64,000 nucleotides of DNA from Caprimulgus europaeus (Eukaryota; Chordata; Aves; Caprimulgiformes; Caprimulgidae): the NCBI GenBank assembly GCA_907165065.1, contig OU015538.1, positions 21,343,165-21,407,164 on the forward strand. Direction: 5' to 3'. Below, piece by piece: positions 13,441-24,175 of this stretch. Every line of letters begins with the position of its first letter. Within the stretch, counting starts at the first letter, position 1. Below the pieces are notes generated by a model, which was given only the letters and a program-made list of their open reading frames with translations, had not been told where the DNA came from and did no database searches. Position numbers and translations under genes: made by a program.

Positions 13441-15300
13441 GACTCTTCAGTTGACTTCCACAAATCTGTGGTGATGGAAGCGTCTGAAGCGGTGCTGCAG
13501 TGATCTGTGGCTCAGCTGTTCCTGCTCCGGGTGATGCTTTCAGAGCAGATCCCAGCTGTAACGAGAGGCAGAAGCAGGTCTGAGGGCAGCTCTGCGGGGT
13601 CTGTGTGTGTGCACATGAAGGTACTCGGGGAAGTCAGTGACGTGGCAGTTAGGGCTGGTTACAGAGCACATGGGTTTCTCCTTCCTTCCTCCCACTCCTG
13701 CCTTGCAAAGAAAGATGTGCTGGGACAAGCTCGCTCATGGCAATGGTTTAATCCAGAATGGAGCCCACGGGAGCTGTCCCGCCCTGCGCTGGAGCTGGGG
13801 TGACTCGGACAGCTGAGTCACCGTGACAAAGTCCCCATTGTGATGACTGGGGACAGGGCTTCTCCATGGGACCCCTGGCTGGAAATGTCAAGGCTTTCCA
13901 TGCTAGGTTCTGCTCCTGAAGAAATGAGCTCTCAGACACTGGTTCCCAAGCACCATGAGGTGCCTGACTGAGGATAACTTTACCTGTGGGACATCCCCGT
14001 TGGCTCCAGCCCTTGCATGTACTTTGTATTTTTTTAGCTTTGGAAGGCTGTGTTCATTTTCAGGTTTCCCTTGCCACATTTCTTCTTTGCTGGTTTCTAG
14101 CAATTACCTGGACTTCATCATTTCAAGAGTTTTATTGAAATGATGTGAAAAACTCTACTGGGCTGCAAAGACATCAGGAGAGGTGGGTGGGTGCTCGCTC
14201 AGGGGGGGTCTGGCACAGGGGGAAGCGCTGGGTGTGGGGCTGTGACCCAGGTCTGAGCTGTCCTGCTCCAGATGTGACCCAGCCCACTAGACTGGGCAAC
14301 TGCAAGGGATGTCAGCGAGAAATAACCTTTCCCTTCCTCTCCTCTGCGGCACCGTTGTGCGAGTGCTGTTAGATGCTGGAGATGTACGTGAACGCAGGTG
14401 GGAGGAGAGAGGCAAAGCCCTCAGCTGCTGGATCTGTCCTAGTCCAGGTGTGGCAGGAAGATGGAAGGATTTATCCTCTCTATCTGAGGAAATAAAGATC
14501 CCAATGAGCTCACGTGTGTCCTCGCTTTGGAAAGTTCCTCCCGCCATGCACGTCTCTGTAAATAGCGAGGGCCTGAGCCCGGCTCCGTTGCCTCGGCGCT
14601 GTCCAATCAATACTCCACTCCCCAGGTTAGTGCAGTCAGCAGCTCAATTAAGGGAAAACCCCGTGGGAACGGGAATGAGTATGGTTTTGGTGGAGAGAAC
14701 AGCAGGTCCCTGGTAAGCCAGCTCACAAAGCAATCAAACACAGGTCGCTGTGCCTGGAGAGCATTGCTGGAGGCAGGTGTCTTCGTGGGACCCATCAGCA
14801 CCCCCAGTTCCCTGGGACACCAGTTCTGGGAACAGCCAGGTAAGCACTGCAGCAGGTTGTCAAGCTTGGGGAAGATCCTGGTATTGCAGCGATGACAGGG
14901 GTGGGGAGGGACACAGGAGCCCCTCCACTTCAGAGTAATGTGGCTGCAACAAGAGAAATCCCCAGCTGGAACATGGGTAATTTTGCCTGTGTTGTGTGTG
15001 CTGTCTGCAGAGCTCTTTGTGCCTCCCTGTCCCTGCTGGGTTGGTTGACAGTATAAAAAATGGAGTAGATTAATGCAATCAAAGTAAAGAGGAACATTCC
15101 TGTCTGGACCAGGACTGTGAAAAGGGGTGGGAGGAGGACAGAGGGATGATGTACAATAGACAGGACCCCTCTTCCTTTCTGTAATGAGCTTTCACATTTA
15201 ACTTGAGGTAATTTTGTGAAGTTCATGTTGACTGTGCGTGTCTCAGCTTCTTCCTCCTTCTGTAAGGACATGAGAAAAGGACAGCACTGGAGAGAGCACA
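13441..15300. other. Unique non-coding DNA, no gene recognised
   Basis: Mixed composition with no repeat family. Open frames of 60-135 codons occur on both strands but show no domain or splice-bounded structure. Confidence 0.4.
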
Positions 15301-15408
15301 GCATCCCAGAATCACCTCGACTGGGAAAGACCTATAAGATCATCAAGTCCAATCATTAACCCAACACTGACAAGTCCCCTAAACCATGACTAAACCATGT
15401 CTGTAAGC
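15300..15408 (-). mobile_element. CR1 LINE 3'-end fragment, minus strand
   Basis: The plus strand reads CATCCCAGAATCACCTCGAC and then AGATCATCAAGTCCAA, the antisense CR1 3' end. Only about 110 bp remain, and the match fades after the CTAAACCATG words. It is an old, severely 5'-truncated copy. Confidence 0.85.
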
Positions 15409-17002
15409 AAATCCCTACCTGATGCTGTAACCTGGAGTCCAATGGCCACTCTGAATTCAGCAGTGAGTTGTCTGAGAGACACCCAGCAAAGAGCAGTAAA
15501 CAAGGTGTGCACAGAAATGAAGGCAGCATGGGAAGAGAGAGTGTGATGAGTTCTTCTGCTCGTTGGTAACGGCTGGGCTAAGCTGGCAGTGAGAATCCAG
15601 ACCATCATTTCTCTAATCCAGATGGCTAATAGATGTGGATTGCTTTTCTAAAACCACTTGACAAAATGCAATTACTGCTGCTTGCAGAGCTTCTCTAAGT
15701 GGAGCTGGTCCGGGTGCAGACTCTGTTCTTGCTGAAAAAGCCACAGGGCTGAGTGGAGCTGCTGTGATTCCTGGGTCCAACCCCAGTGAAGGAACCAAGG
15801 GGTTTTCCTACATTAATCTTTTGTTGGGAACTTGAGGAGGTCTTCTCCTGCCTGTTTCCTGCGCCTGCATCCTGCTGCTCAGCATGAAATGCTGGGGCTG
15901 GTCCAGGTCACTGGGCTCAGCATCTGATGGCCACCACTCCCCATGCTGGGGGAGTTTTTTCCTGGTGCTCCTTGGCCATGAGGGTGATTGGGTGCTGCCA
16001 GGCTGTGGGGCTCAGCCCCACTCAGCACCAGCTGGGAAGGGCAAGCAGTGGGTGCACGGGGTGGACAGCAGAGCTAGAGCTCACTGTGAGGTTCCATTCC
16101 AGTCTTACACAGTGAGGAGTTCTGAGGTTAAAAGCACACTTTCACTTACTTCTCCATCTTGGCACATCTGCTACCCACTAAAGCTTTTTTTTTTGGCTCT
16201 AAAAGTGGTAGTTTTAGAGCTAATTCAGCAGGTCAGCAATGCCTTTTTCTGGAAGAAAAAAAAAAATAAACTGTAGATGAGAGAAATAAAAAAAAGGCTG
16301 AGAGAAATGATGGGGCCTGGGGACACCTCTTCCATCACCAGGTGAGACAGTGTCCAGGTGCATGATGGATGAGCATCCACATTCAAAGCTCTCCCTTTTC
16401 AAGCCCCCTCTTTACACCAGCCCTGGGACATTTATGGTGTGATCCTATAGAATCCGATGTCCTCCCACAGGGGAGGTTAAGTCAGGTGAATTTTCCTTGA
16501 CTTAGCCTGGTGGAAAGCTAAATGGAGATGAGTCCGTAGTGAGGAGCACTTTCGAATTTGTGCTCAAAGCAGAGACAAAGTTCTCCACATTGACACTTTA
16601 AAGCCTGAACTCCATCTCCAGGCTCAGCTGGCGAAGCCTCCGCCAGCCAGAGGAATGTTCTCTGGTAGCTTTCTAGGTCGAACAGTTATTTTGTTAGAGG
16701 AAACACTTAAAACTAAAACTTTGCAGAATTTCCCCCGAGGTTATGGTGTTTGTTTAGGCTTCTCCAACCAAAGAATCTCAATCACTAGAAACTGCAAACC
16801 TCCCACACACACTCATCCCTCTCCCGTCGCAGGCACAGGCTGCTGTAGAAGTTTCTATAGCAAACACCACCACGAGAAGAGCTGCTCCCTCCACAGATCA
16901 CAACTTCCCAGGGAAAGCAGAGGAAGGAGATACCGGCCAGCCCGGCGTGCTGGCTCTGGGAGCCAGGCTGGGGGTGAGGAAGAGGAGCAGGGTCTGAGCT
17001 AC
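15409..17002. other. Unique non-coding DNA
   Basis: A small inverted repeat (9-bp arms at 16196-16204 and 16212-16220) and an A tract near 16255-16300 are the only structures seen. No gene is recognised. Confidence 0.4.
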
Positions 17003-17007
17003 CCAGC
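17003..17007. repeat. Left target-site duplication of solo LTR (CCAGC)
   Basis: CCAGC at 17003-17007 directly precedes the TGTGG end of the LTR and is repeated exactly at 17689-17693. A 5-bp duplication is typical for this class of avian endogenous retrovirus. Confidence 0.8.
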
Positions 17008-17029
17008 TGTGGTGGTTGCGTTGGGCCAG

Positions 17030-17073
17030 CACTGGGCTAGCACTGGGCTGGCACTGGGCTGACACTGGGCTAG
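17030..17073 (+). repeat. 11-bp minisatellite (CACTGGGCTRG) x4 inside the LTR
   Basis: Four 11-bp copies differ only at the last two bases, with a partial copy upstream. The array lies within the LTR and looks like a lineage-specific expansion there. Confidence 0.9.
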
Positions 17074-17164
17074 CAGGCAACAGAGCTGTTCACCCACTTC
17101 CCCCACTCCCAGGGAATAGAGGAGAGAATTGGGGGGCAAGGGGAAGGAGACTCGTAGGGTGAGA

Positions 17165-17255
17165 TAAGAACAATTTAATCATTAAGATAAAATAAAACTT
17201 AAGATAATAATGATATTGAAATAATAATGATAATAACAAAAGTAATAAAATATGT
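17165..17255. repeat. AT-rich AATAAT/AATGAT microsatellite in LTR
   Basis: Degenerate AAT/ATA-type simple sequence. It occupies the position where this LTR family usually carries an AT-rich tract. Confidence 0.8.
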
Positions 17256-17688
17256 AAATGAGGATGCCCAGGGCCACTGCTCAGCACCCGCCCACCCAGC
17301 CCGGCCCGTTCCCAGAGAACGATCCCGGAGCAGCGACAATCCCGACCCGAAACCGCAATCCCGGGAGAGCCAGAGCCCGAGCGAGAGCCAGAGAGAGCCA
17401 GAGAGGAAGAGCCCCTCATGGATCTCCTGCCCATGGGGGACAGGAGATGGAACAGCCCCTTGGCAGAGCCCAGTGCCCATGGAGCTGATCCATGTCAATA
17501 TTCCTCACCCCTGAGCTCTTGCGCTTGCAGACGGACAAACACAAAGTCCTCCAGTGCCAGGGACACAAATGCCAACGTGGGGGTGTTCTCAGCGTTCCTC
17601 TCCTGACAAATCCCAGCTGAAAGCAAAACACAGCACTATTTTGGTTACTAAAAAGAAACCAGCTCTGTCCCAGCTACACACCAGGACA

Positions 17689-17693
17689 CCAGC
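17689..17693. repeat. Right target-site duplication of solo LTR (CCAGC)
   Basis: Exact copy of 17003-17007 immediately after the CCAGGACA end of the LTR. Confidence 0.8.
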
Positions 17694-18560
17694 ACGGAGA
17701 GCCCGGTGCTGGGAGAGGGCAGAGGGGAGAGCTCGGAGCTGCTGGCCCCTGGGCAAGCCAGGCATTGCGGGGAGGAGGGCGAGCTGCCCCGAGAGGCATC
17801 CGTGGGAGGGGGTTACCCACCGGTCAGGGGGATTATGAGGGGCAGGGGATGAGTGAGAGTGCGGGAGGGCAGCGTGGGCCACGTCTTCCTCCCGTTGACA
17901 AATGTACAACATTAACTCTGACCTCATACTTTTTCCATCTAAAAATAACACATTATCAGTGCAATGATGACACAGCGAACCACAATTTATCACACCAAAG
18001 GCAAAGTTGAGGATGTGCATTTGAGGGTGACCAGGGTTAATTTTGGACCATGCCCAGTGAGGGCCTGTGAGTTACAAAAGAGCTTTTTGGGGACAGAGGG
18101 GTCTGAGGATGGTTTTTGAACCTGGATATTGGCCCAGAGAAGGTTTTCTCGATTTTAAACCCTCTTGATATGTAATGGTTGTGCCAACGCAGTTTGCACT
18201 TGGGTGTTCTTAACTCAAATCAAGCCTTGTGCCAGGTTCTCCATCAGCATCTGCTGGAGGTGTTCCTTCAAAATGAGGGGAAAACACCAGTCTACACCCT
18301 CTGAGCAGTGACCCCACATTTCTACAGAAGTTTTTGCATTTCAGGAGATGTTGCCTGGCTTGAGCTGCTGACCTCTGTAGGGATGCTGCTCCTCAGGCTC
18401 ACACTCCTGGAGCCATTGGCCTGTTGTTGAGCTCCTTGCCTTTGCAGAGCCGCGTCTCTACTGGTGAGATACCAGGGTTCTGGGTAGGAAGGGCTGGAGG
18501 CAAGTCAGAGCTGGGAAAGCAATCAATTGTTAGTTAATGGAGTTAGGGTAAAGATGTTAT
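17694..18560. other. Unique non-coding DNA
   Basis: No repeat family or gene is recognised. 17900-18010 is AT-richer. Confidence 0.4.
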
Positions 18561-18564
18561 CCAA

Positions 18565-18840
18565 AACCACCGTGGCTGCCTAATTATTTATTACATCCCT
18601 CTGGAGATTCTCCTTTTGGCAAACTGTGAATCTGCTGCTTTGTTGCCTCAATAATAGCGGTTTCAGGGCTTCAAATGAGAGGGTACAAATTACCAGGCAG
18701 CCACTGACAATATGGCAACCACCGAGCATTGGATTACATGGCAATTTCCATGCAATATCCAGGTTATTCCGTAGTAAGTGCCATGTCATTGCCGGCTAAA
18801 TGAATGATTAGCACCACTGCCTGACAAATGCACCTGACAA
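18565..18840. promoter_or_regulatory. Candidate conserved non-coding element
   Basis: Repeat-free sequence with low CpG and many short transcription-factor-like words: TAATTATTTATTAC at the left edge, CAATAATAG, and ATGCAATATCC. The texture differs sharply from flanking GC-rich DNA. No open frame crosses it cleanly. The enhancer-like role is inferred. Confidence 0.35.
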
Positions 18841-19144
18841 ATTTTGCCTCCTTTCCACTCGATGGGGTGTCTGCAGGCAGAGTGGTGTTTCCATCAGAGC
18901 AGGGTGTGTTTGGGATGGTCTTTTCTGCCCCTGGATTTACTCAGCTCCCCCCTGGGCTGCACCCACCAGCAGCGCTGGGTCGGATGGGACGTGCCCATCA
19001 GGCTGTGAACCCCGGCTCTGTCTGTGTGTCCCTGTGTACGTGTGTGTGTCTGACACAAAACCTCAGGATGTTTTGGGTACCTGTGCCAGTGAAAGCAGCT
19101 CAGAAGTTCCCCAGAAGGGAGCTGAAATGCTCGAGCGCAGCTGG
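18841..19144. other. GC-rich unique spacer with TG-rich patch
   Basis: Unique DNA; a short GTGT-rich tract lies at 19020-19052. No gene is recognised. Confidence 0.4.
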
Positions 19145-19560
19145 AGGAACCATTTAAAACTTTTGAGCTAATACTAGCAGAAAATTATTTACAGTCTGCT
19201 CTCAGCTTTATCATTCCTGCCTCGAATATTACAGAGCGAGTACGCTCCAGCTATTCTGCACACGCACTGGGAAATAACTCTTAACTGGTGAATGGCAGTT
19301 GCTTACTTTATATAATCTAAGGCCACTTAAAGCTGCCACAGATCTGATCCACAGTTTTCTGACATCTTTAAAATAACTTGCATTAGGCTTGGTGGGGCCT
19401 CGTGGGTTTAAGGAGCGATTACACACTTGTGCAGAACAAGAATTTGGCCATTCAGGCAACGCAGATCTCATGAATGGCCTCGATTTTTCTACACAAAGAT
19501 CTATAGAAATCTACATCTAATCTATAGATCTTTCTGTGGAGTGATCTGGACCAGATGTGT
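19145..19560. promoter_or_regulatory. Candidate conserved non-coding element containing a perfect hairpin
   Basis: An AT-rich, repeat-free block of about 400 bp. It contains TTATATAATC and AAATTATTTAC words and, near its right end, a perfect 13-bp inverted repeat (19495-19533). Function is inferred from composition only. Confidence 0.35.
19495..19533. other. Perfect 13-bp stem, 13-nt loop inverted repeat
   Basis: AAAGATCTATAGA at 19495-19507 is the exact reverse complement of TCTATAGATCTTT at 19521-19533. Each arm also contains the internal palindromes AGATCT and CTATAG. Confidence 0.9.
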
Positions 19561-19870
19561 GATGTCTGACGGATGTTAGATACACTCAGCATGAATCACA
19601 GGGAGGGATGTCCAGCCATGGGCAGGCAGCATCACTGCCCAAATTCAGAGTTTTACACTGGAGAACAGACAGCCAAACAGCAAATGAAGAGGTTCAGGGG
19701 AGGGCTCTAACACAAGTGAAAAATATTTTTCACCCTTTCCCCAGTAAAATAATCAAAATGATCTTAGAAACAGCCCAAGCTGTGACAATTCCAGCCCAGA
19801 AGAGAAATGCTGCAGAAGGCTGTGTGGGGGTGAAGGGCAGGGAGGCAGGAGGTTAAACCAGGGGTCCTGC

Positions 19871-19941
19871 AACCCCTAAAACCCCTGAAACCCCTAAAAC
19901 CCCTTCAACCCCTGCAACCCCTGCAACCCCTAAAACCCCTG
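19871..19941 (+). repeat. 9-bp minisatellite (AACCCCTRM) x8, G4-prone on the minus strand
   Basis: Eight consecutive 9-bp units share AACCCCT and vary in the last two bases. The complementary strand carries eight GGGG runs spaced by 5 nt, a strong G-quadruplex pattern. It is not the vertebrate telomere hexamer. Confidence 0.9.
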
Positions 19942-21269
19942 CCAGCCCTGCAGCCCCATGGCCACGCAGACCCCCATCGTGTCTCCACCACCGGCAGTGG
20001 CCTCCTCCCCCCGCTGCCTGGCAGCTCCAGGTCAATCTTCAAGCTTCACTTTATAATAATGCCTAGCTAGTTTAAATACTTCTTAATCACCCTCAGAATT
20101 AATCAGCCAGGTACTGGCCATTTTTTCAGCCTTCCCTTGGACTCTGTGAAGCCTCGTGCTCCGTGTTGACCCTTTCCCAGTATAACTACGTGGCTCTTCC
20201 ACTGTGCTGGCCAGAAATGAGCACTTACACTGTGAGCACAGTCCTGTCAAGTCCTTTAAGCCATAACATTTCCCTGGGCTTCAGATGTTGTAGCCCCCAC
20301 GTTGCTCTGTTGTTTGCCTTTTCATTGCACTGCTGTCTTCACAGACACGCCATGGCCGGGCGGGTCCGAAGCTCCACATCTCCTCCCGTGCCCCCTTAAC
20401 ATGTTGCCTTCTCCTGTCCTGCTTGTGCTAAGAACTGACAATTTAGATTAAATGGTGCAGATATTTGTCTAATATCTCTTCCCCAGGCAGACCTCAGAGA
20501 TGAAAAGGGATCTCTCTTTGATATTTCAGAATATCCCATGTGTCAGAGCCCCGCGTTTCACACATGGATCCCAGGCCTGGCAGGTTTCTTAGCAGGACAC
20601 TTGGATTTCCATTGTGCCCACGGTTCAGCCACTCACGTGCAGAACTGCTTTGTTTTGGTCTTAAGGCTTTGGAAACCTCTTTCTGTCCTGCACAAAGAGA
20701 GAGACCAGCTTCAACAATGAGGAGCTGTTCCTGGGTAATTAGCTCTGTGTTTTTCCTCTCCACCACTGGTGAGTGTGGTATCATGAGATTATCAGCAGCC
20801 TCTTGACGTGATGATAATTATCCTTCAGTAACTTTAAAGATAATCATAATCCACGAGGACAAGTCATTTCCCTGAGTCTTTTGATGATATTTGCAAAGCT
20901 CATGGTTGGCTGGAAGGGGAAAAGGTGGGTGAGTGGCACAGAGGAACCTCACACCATGCGATGGGCACACCAGGCTGGTCAGGAGCAAACACAACCCATG
21001 AGGGCCAGGAGCTGCCAGGCTGTGAAAGGGCACAGGATGGTCATCACCCCTGTCCCTGTAAAGTAATGAGTCCCCAGGCCCCCTCCAAAGGAATGAGCAA
21101 TGCTTGTCCTGGGAGTCTTTCTAATAATTGTCATGAACACAATCGCTGCCCGGGGTGGACTGTCCGCTCTGGGACATCCCAGGGCAGCTCCGACACCATC
21201 AGCCCCCCCAGATGCCAGAACCCACCGGCTCATCCTCATTTAGAGCCCGTTTGTGAAGATGCTGCTGCA
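19942..21269. other. Unique non-coding DNA with AT-rich patches
   Basis: AT-rich, repeat-free patches lie at 20040-20110, 20430-20480 and 20790-20890; the last holds the palindrome GATAATTATC. No gene is recognised. Confidence 0.35.
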
Positions 21270-21460
21270 GCTGCTCGGAGGGAGAATTAAGCTTCATCAG
21301 GCGGCGCTGACATTTAGCATCGAATCCCCCCTCCCATTCTTCTGTGTGAATTTCCTTGATCGCCTTTCAGAGCGAGAAATAAATGGTGCATTAGAGGGAA
21401 GGAGAGAGAGATGAGCTTTATTAGCTGTTTATGGAAGAAATTAAAATTGTTCATTAGTAA
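21270..21460. promoter_or_regulatory. Candidate conserved non-coding element
   Basis: A repeat-free block with GAATTAAGC, AATAAATGG, CTTTATTAGC and AAATTAAAATTG words between GC-rich flanks. The regulatory role is inferred only. Confidence 0.25.
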
Positions 21461-21834
21461 CCACGGCACCGACAGAGCTTCTCCTCCCGACTCCATCCTG
21501 GGGACCCAGCCAGAGCCCCCATGGCTCCCTGGGGACCACTCCCCTCGGTTTATTTGGGCTGGCACCTGCCCGACGCCTCCCTGCCCTTCTGCTGATGGGC
21601 ACCTGGGGGACTACAGGGGAAATGTCACTGCTCTGCTCCAAACAGGAAGCACCATTTTCCTTCCACAGCCTGAATCTCTCAGCCGGCTGGCAGGCAGCTT
21701 GGCATTCCCGGCGGGAGGTGCGGGGCGGATCGTGATGCTGCAGAGCAGCTGGGGCCTGCGACGCTTTGAGGAGGAGGATTTGAGAGCTGAGCAAGAGAGG
21801 GCAGTGAGGAGATGACCCAGTGACCATGCATGTG
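21461..21834. other. Unique GC-rich spacer
   Basis: No gene or repeat is recognised before the 29-bp minisatellite begins. Confidence 0.4.
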
Positions 21835-22150
21835 AGCCATGCCATTATGGGATGTCCTACACCAGCCGTGCCATTACAGGGTGTCCCACTCCAGCCGTGC
21901 CATTCCGGGCTGTCCCACACTAGCCATGCCATTATGGGGTGTTCCACACCAGCTGTGTCATTAAGGGATGTCCCACACCAGCCATGCCATTACAGGGTGT
22001 CCCACACCAGCTGTGCTATTATGGGGTGTCCCACTCCAGCCGCGCCGTTCTGGGGTGTCCCACACCAGCCATGCCATTATGGGGTGTCCCACACCAGCCA
22101 TGTTGTTCCAGGGTGTCCCACTCCAGCCGTGCCGTTCCAGGGTGTCCCAC
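21835..22150 (+). repeat. 29-bp minisatellite, about 11 copies
   Basis: The unit is approximately CCAGCCRTGCCATT followed by RYRGGGTGTCCCACW, and copies differ by point changes. Because 29 is not a multiple of 3, reading frames cycle through all phases. Several frames on both strands are open across it, which explains the repetitive Cys/His/Pro-rich open frames here. These are not genes. Confidence 0.95.
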
Positions 22151-23774
22151 GCAGCCCAAACCATCTCTGGGCTCCAGCGATGTGTCAGCGTGGCAGAGGG
22201 CTGGCTCTTCTCCTCTAACTGCTGTCACCTCCCGGGCACTCAGTTGTTTCCATGCAATGATTTTATGCTGAAAATTGCTCTAACAGATGGGTTTGCAAAG
22301 AGCTTCTCGGGGCTGCATGGAGCAGGCTAAGCCAGCTCTGCCCATGCCATCCTCCTCCGTGCATCACTCCATGCTCTTCCCACCAGTCCCTCCATGCCAG
22401 ACTGGGACCTGACCCTGCCGTACTGGGGCCGGGGGGAAGAGGAGAGCCCCGCTGTGCAGAGCTGGTGGCACGGGGGGCAGGCAGGAGGAAGCGAGGCCAG
22501 GAGGACTTCAAAGGCTCTGTATCTCCTCACACAGCTGCCATAAAAAACAATCCAGGTTTCCGCTCCTGAGTCCCAAGTTGCCCTCGCAAGGGACATCTCT
22601 CAGGGCAAAGGGATAAATCTTTCATCTCCTCAGTCTGGGTTTTATTAAATGCCTCGCACGTATACGTAACACACAGAATGTTGACAAATACTGGCTAGTT
22701 ACAGGCAGAGGCAGATAGATGGAGATTAACTCGCTGTGCTAACTGCAAGTCTAGTCCTTCGACTGAGATTGAGAGCTCCGAGATGTGCAGAGATACCAAC
22801 AGGCTGGTCCCGATGGCACAGCCTGGGAGAGCACTGAGGTGGCACTGGGAACGTGTCACCTCCTGTCACATCCTCACGGGCTGCAGGGTTGGTGCAGCAG
22901 AAGCTTTGCAAAGCTCAGGATCATGAAAAACCCATTTAACCTTAATCAGGGATCAGGGGAATCCTGCTGGAAAGCAGATTCCCCTGGGCAGCATCCATGG
23001 TCCAGGCATGTGGAGGTGGAAGGGCTCAGCATCACTCCCACAGCATCTGTGCAAGGGAGGCTTCAGCAACAGCCCTGCTTCCATCACCCCCTAAGACTGT
23101 CCTGTCCTGGAGGATCCTTGGGAATCTTGCAGGGATTTGGGTGAAAATCACACAGGCACGGCTATTTTGACTGTCAAGCCTGTGAGAGAGGAACCAGGCA
23201 CTGGGGGAGCGTGAGCCTGGCTGATGGGAGGGAGGGTGCTTGGTGCTGAATTTTGCCTGAGCTGTAGGACCTGCAGTCACTCTCTGGGGAAATTCAAGTC
23301 CCACTGAAAAGGCTGAATGAACTGGCTGGTTTAATCAGCAGCAGCACAGGCTGGGGAGCCACGGGCTCGATAGTCTTCCAATCTATAAAGCAGGGCAGCC
23401 AGAATACAGAAGTAGCTGCTTCACCATGTCTGTGGTGGAGGAAGACAAGAAGTCATGGTCTGAAGCTGTAGCAAAGGAGATTTGGGTTCACAACGAGTGA
23501 GGTTTTCTCCAGACTGGGAAGGTGACCCACACCAGGGTGGTGGTGGAGGCTCCATCCCAGCAGTCTCCAGGAGCGGTTCTGAGAGACATCAAGGGCTGAG
23601 ACAGGGTCCATCCCGCTGGCCAGACCCAGCAAACTTAGACAGCAGTTGCCCCAAGACATGAGATAAAATAAAAATAGTACTGAGAAGCCCAAGAATGAAC
23701 TTTAAATGCCCTTTGGGGTAGCCAAGAGCTCAGGGCTTTTCTAATCCGTAACCTCTCCGTTCCCCTAACCCCTG
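22151..23774. other. Unique non-coding DNA, no gene recognised
   Basis: GC-rich unique sequence with an AT-richer patch at 22630-22750. No repeat family is recognised. Confidence 0.4.
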
Positions 23775-24175
23775 CAGTTGCAACAAACACTTCTAAACAG
23801 ACAGATTTTCCATTAAGCCTGGAAGAAATGGCAAGCTGCCTTAATGAATGTCAGAGTTAATACCACGTTTGTTATAGGCTGAGACTGCAATGTGATGGGT
23901 TTATAAACCCATTCCTTCATTACCGTTATCAATATTATTCTTAGCTGATTCCCGTCTGCAAGCCAGATTCATATCCAGGCAGATAGCCTTTGTCTGTGGC
24001 TACTTTACATGGGAGCTGGCTGCCTGGGGATCTGTAAGCCATCCTGTACCAGTGCATTTGAAAAACAGTAAAAAAGGGAATAAAATAAAATAAATAAGGC
24101 AGGTTGAGCGCATAAAGCGTGTGTCTGAGTGAGTGCTTAGTGCGAAGCATCAATGAAACGGCTGGGACTCTGATT
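23775..24175. promoter_or_regulatory. Candidate conserved non-coding element (about 400 bp)
   Basis: A long repeat-free AT-rich block. It has TTAATGAATG, a GTTATCAATATTATTC stretch and, near the right end, an ATAAAATAAAATAAATAA simple run. The texture is uniform and unlike decayed transposons. It is among the best enhancer-like candidates in the window on composition alone. Confidence 0.35.

Larger units (their letters stand above)
17008..17688 (-). mobile_element. Solo LTR of an avian endogenous retrovirus (ERVL-like), minus strand
   Basis: The 681-bp element begins TGTGGTGGTT and ends CCAGGACA on the plus strand, so its termini are TG...CA in both orientations. In sense orientation (minus) it starts TGTCCTGGTG followed by a GGGACAGAGC-type word, the start I recall for a very common avian LTR family. 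The minus-strand 3' part holds a poly-AT tract. No internal retroviral genes flank it, so it is a solo LTR produced by LTR-LTR recombination. CCAGC duplications flank it exactly. A second, diverged copy lies at 56,305-56,705. The family name was not checked against a library. Confidence 0.85.

Noticed and set aside
17008..17688. Complete provirus around the LTR
   Set aside because: No gag, pol or env-like frame and no second LTR adjacent; target duplications directly flank a single LTR.
19871..19941. Interstitial telomeric repeat
   Set aside because: The unit is a 9-mer AACCCCTRM, not the vertebrate CCCTAA hexamer.
21835..22150. CRISPR-like or zinc-finger-like repeat array
   Set aside because: Units are contiguous 29-bp tandem copies without unique spacers, and the Cys/His pattern does not follow zinc-finger spacing.
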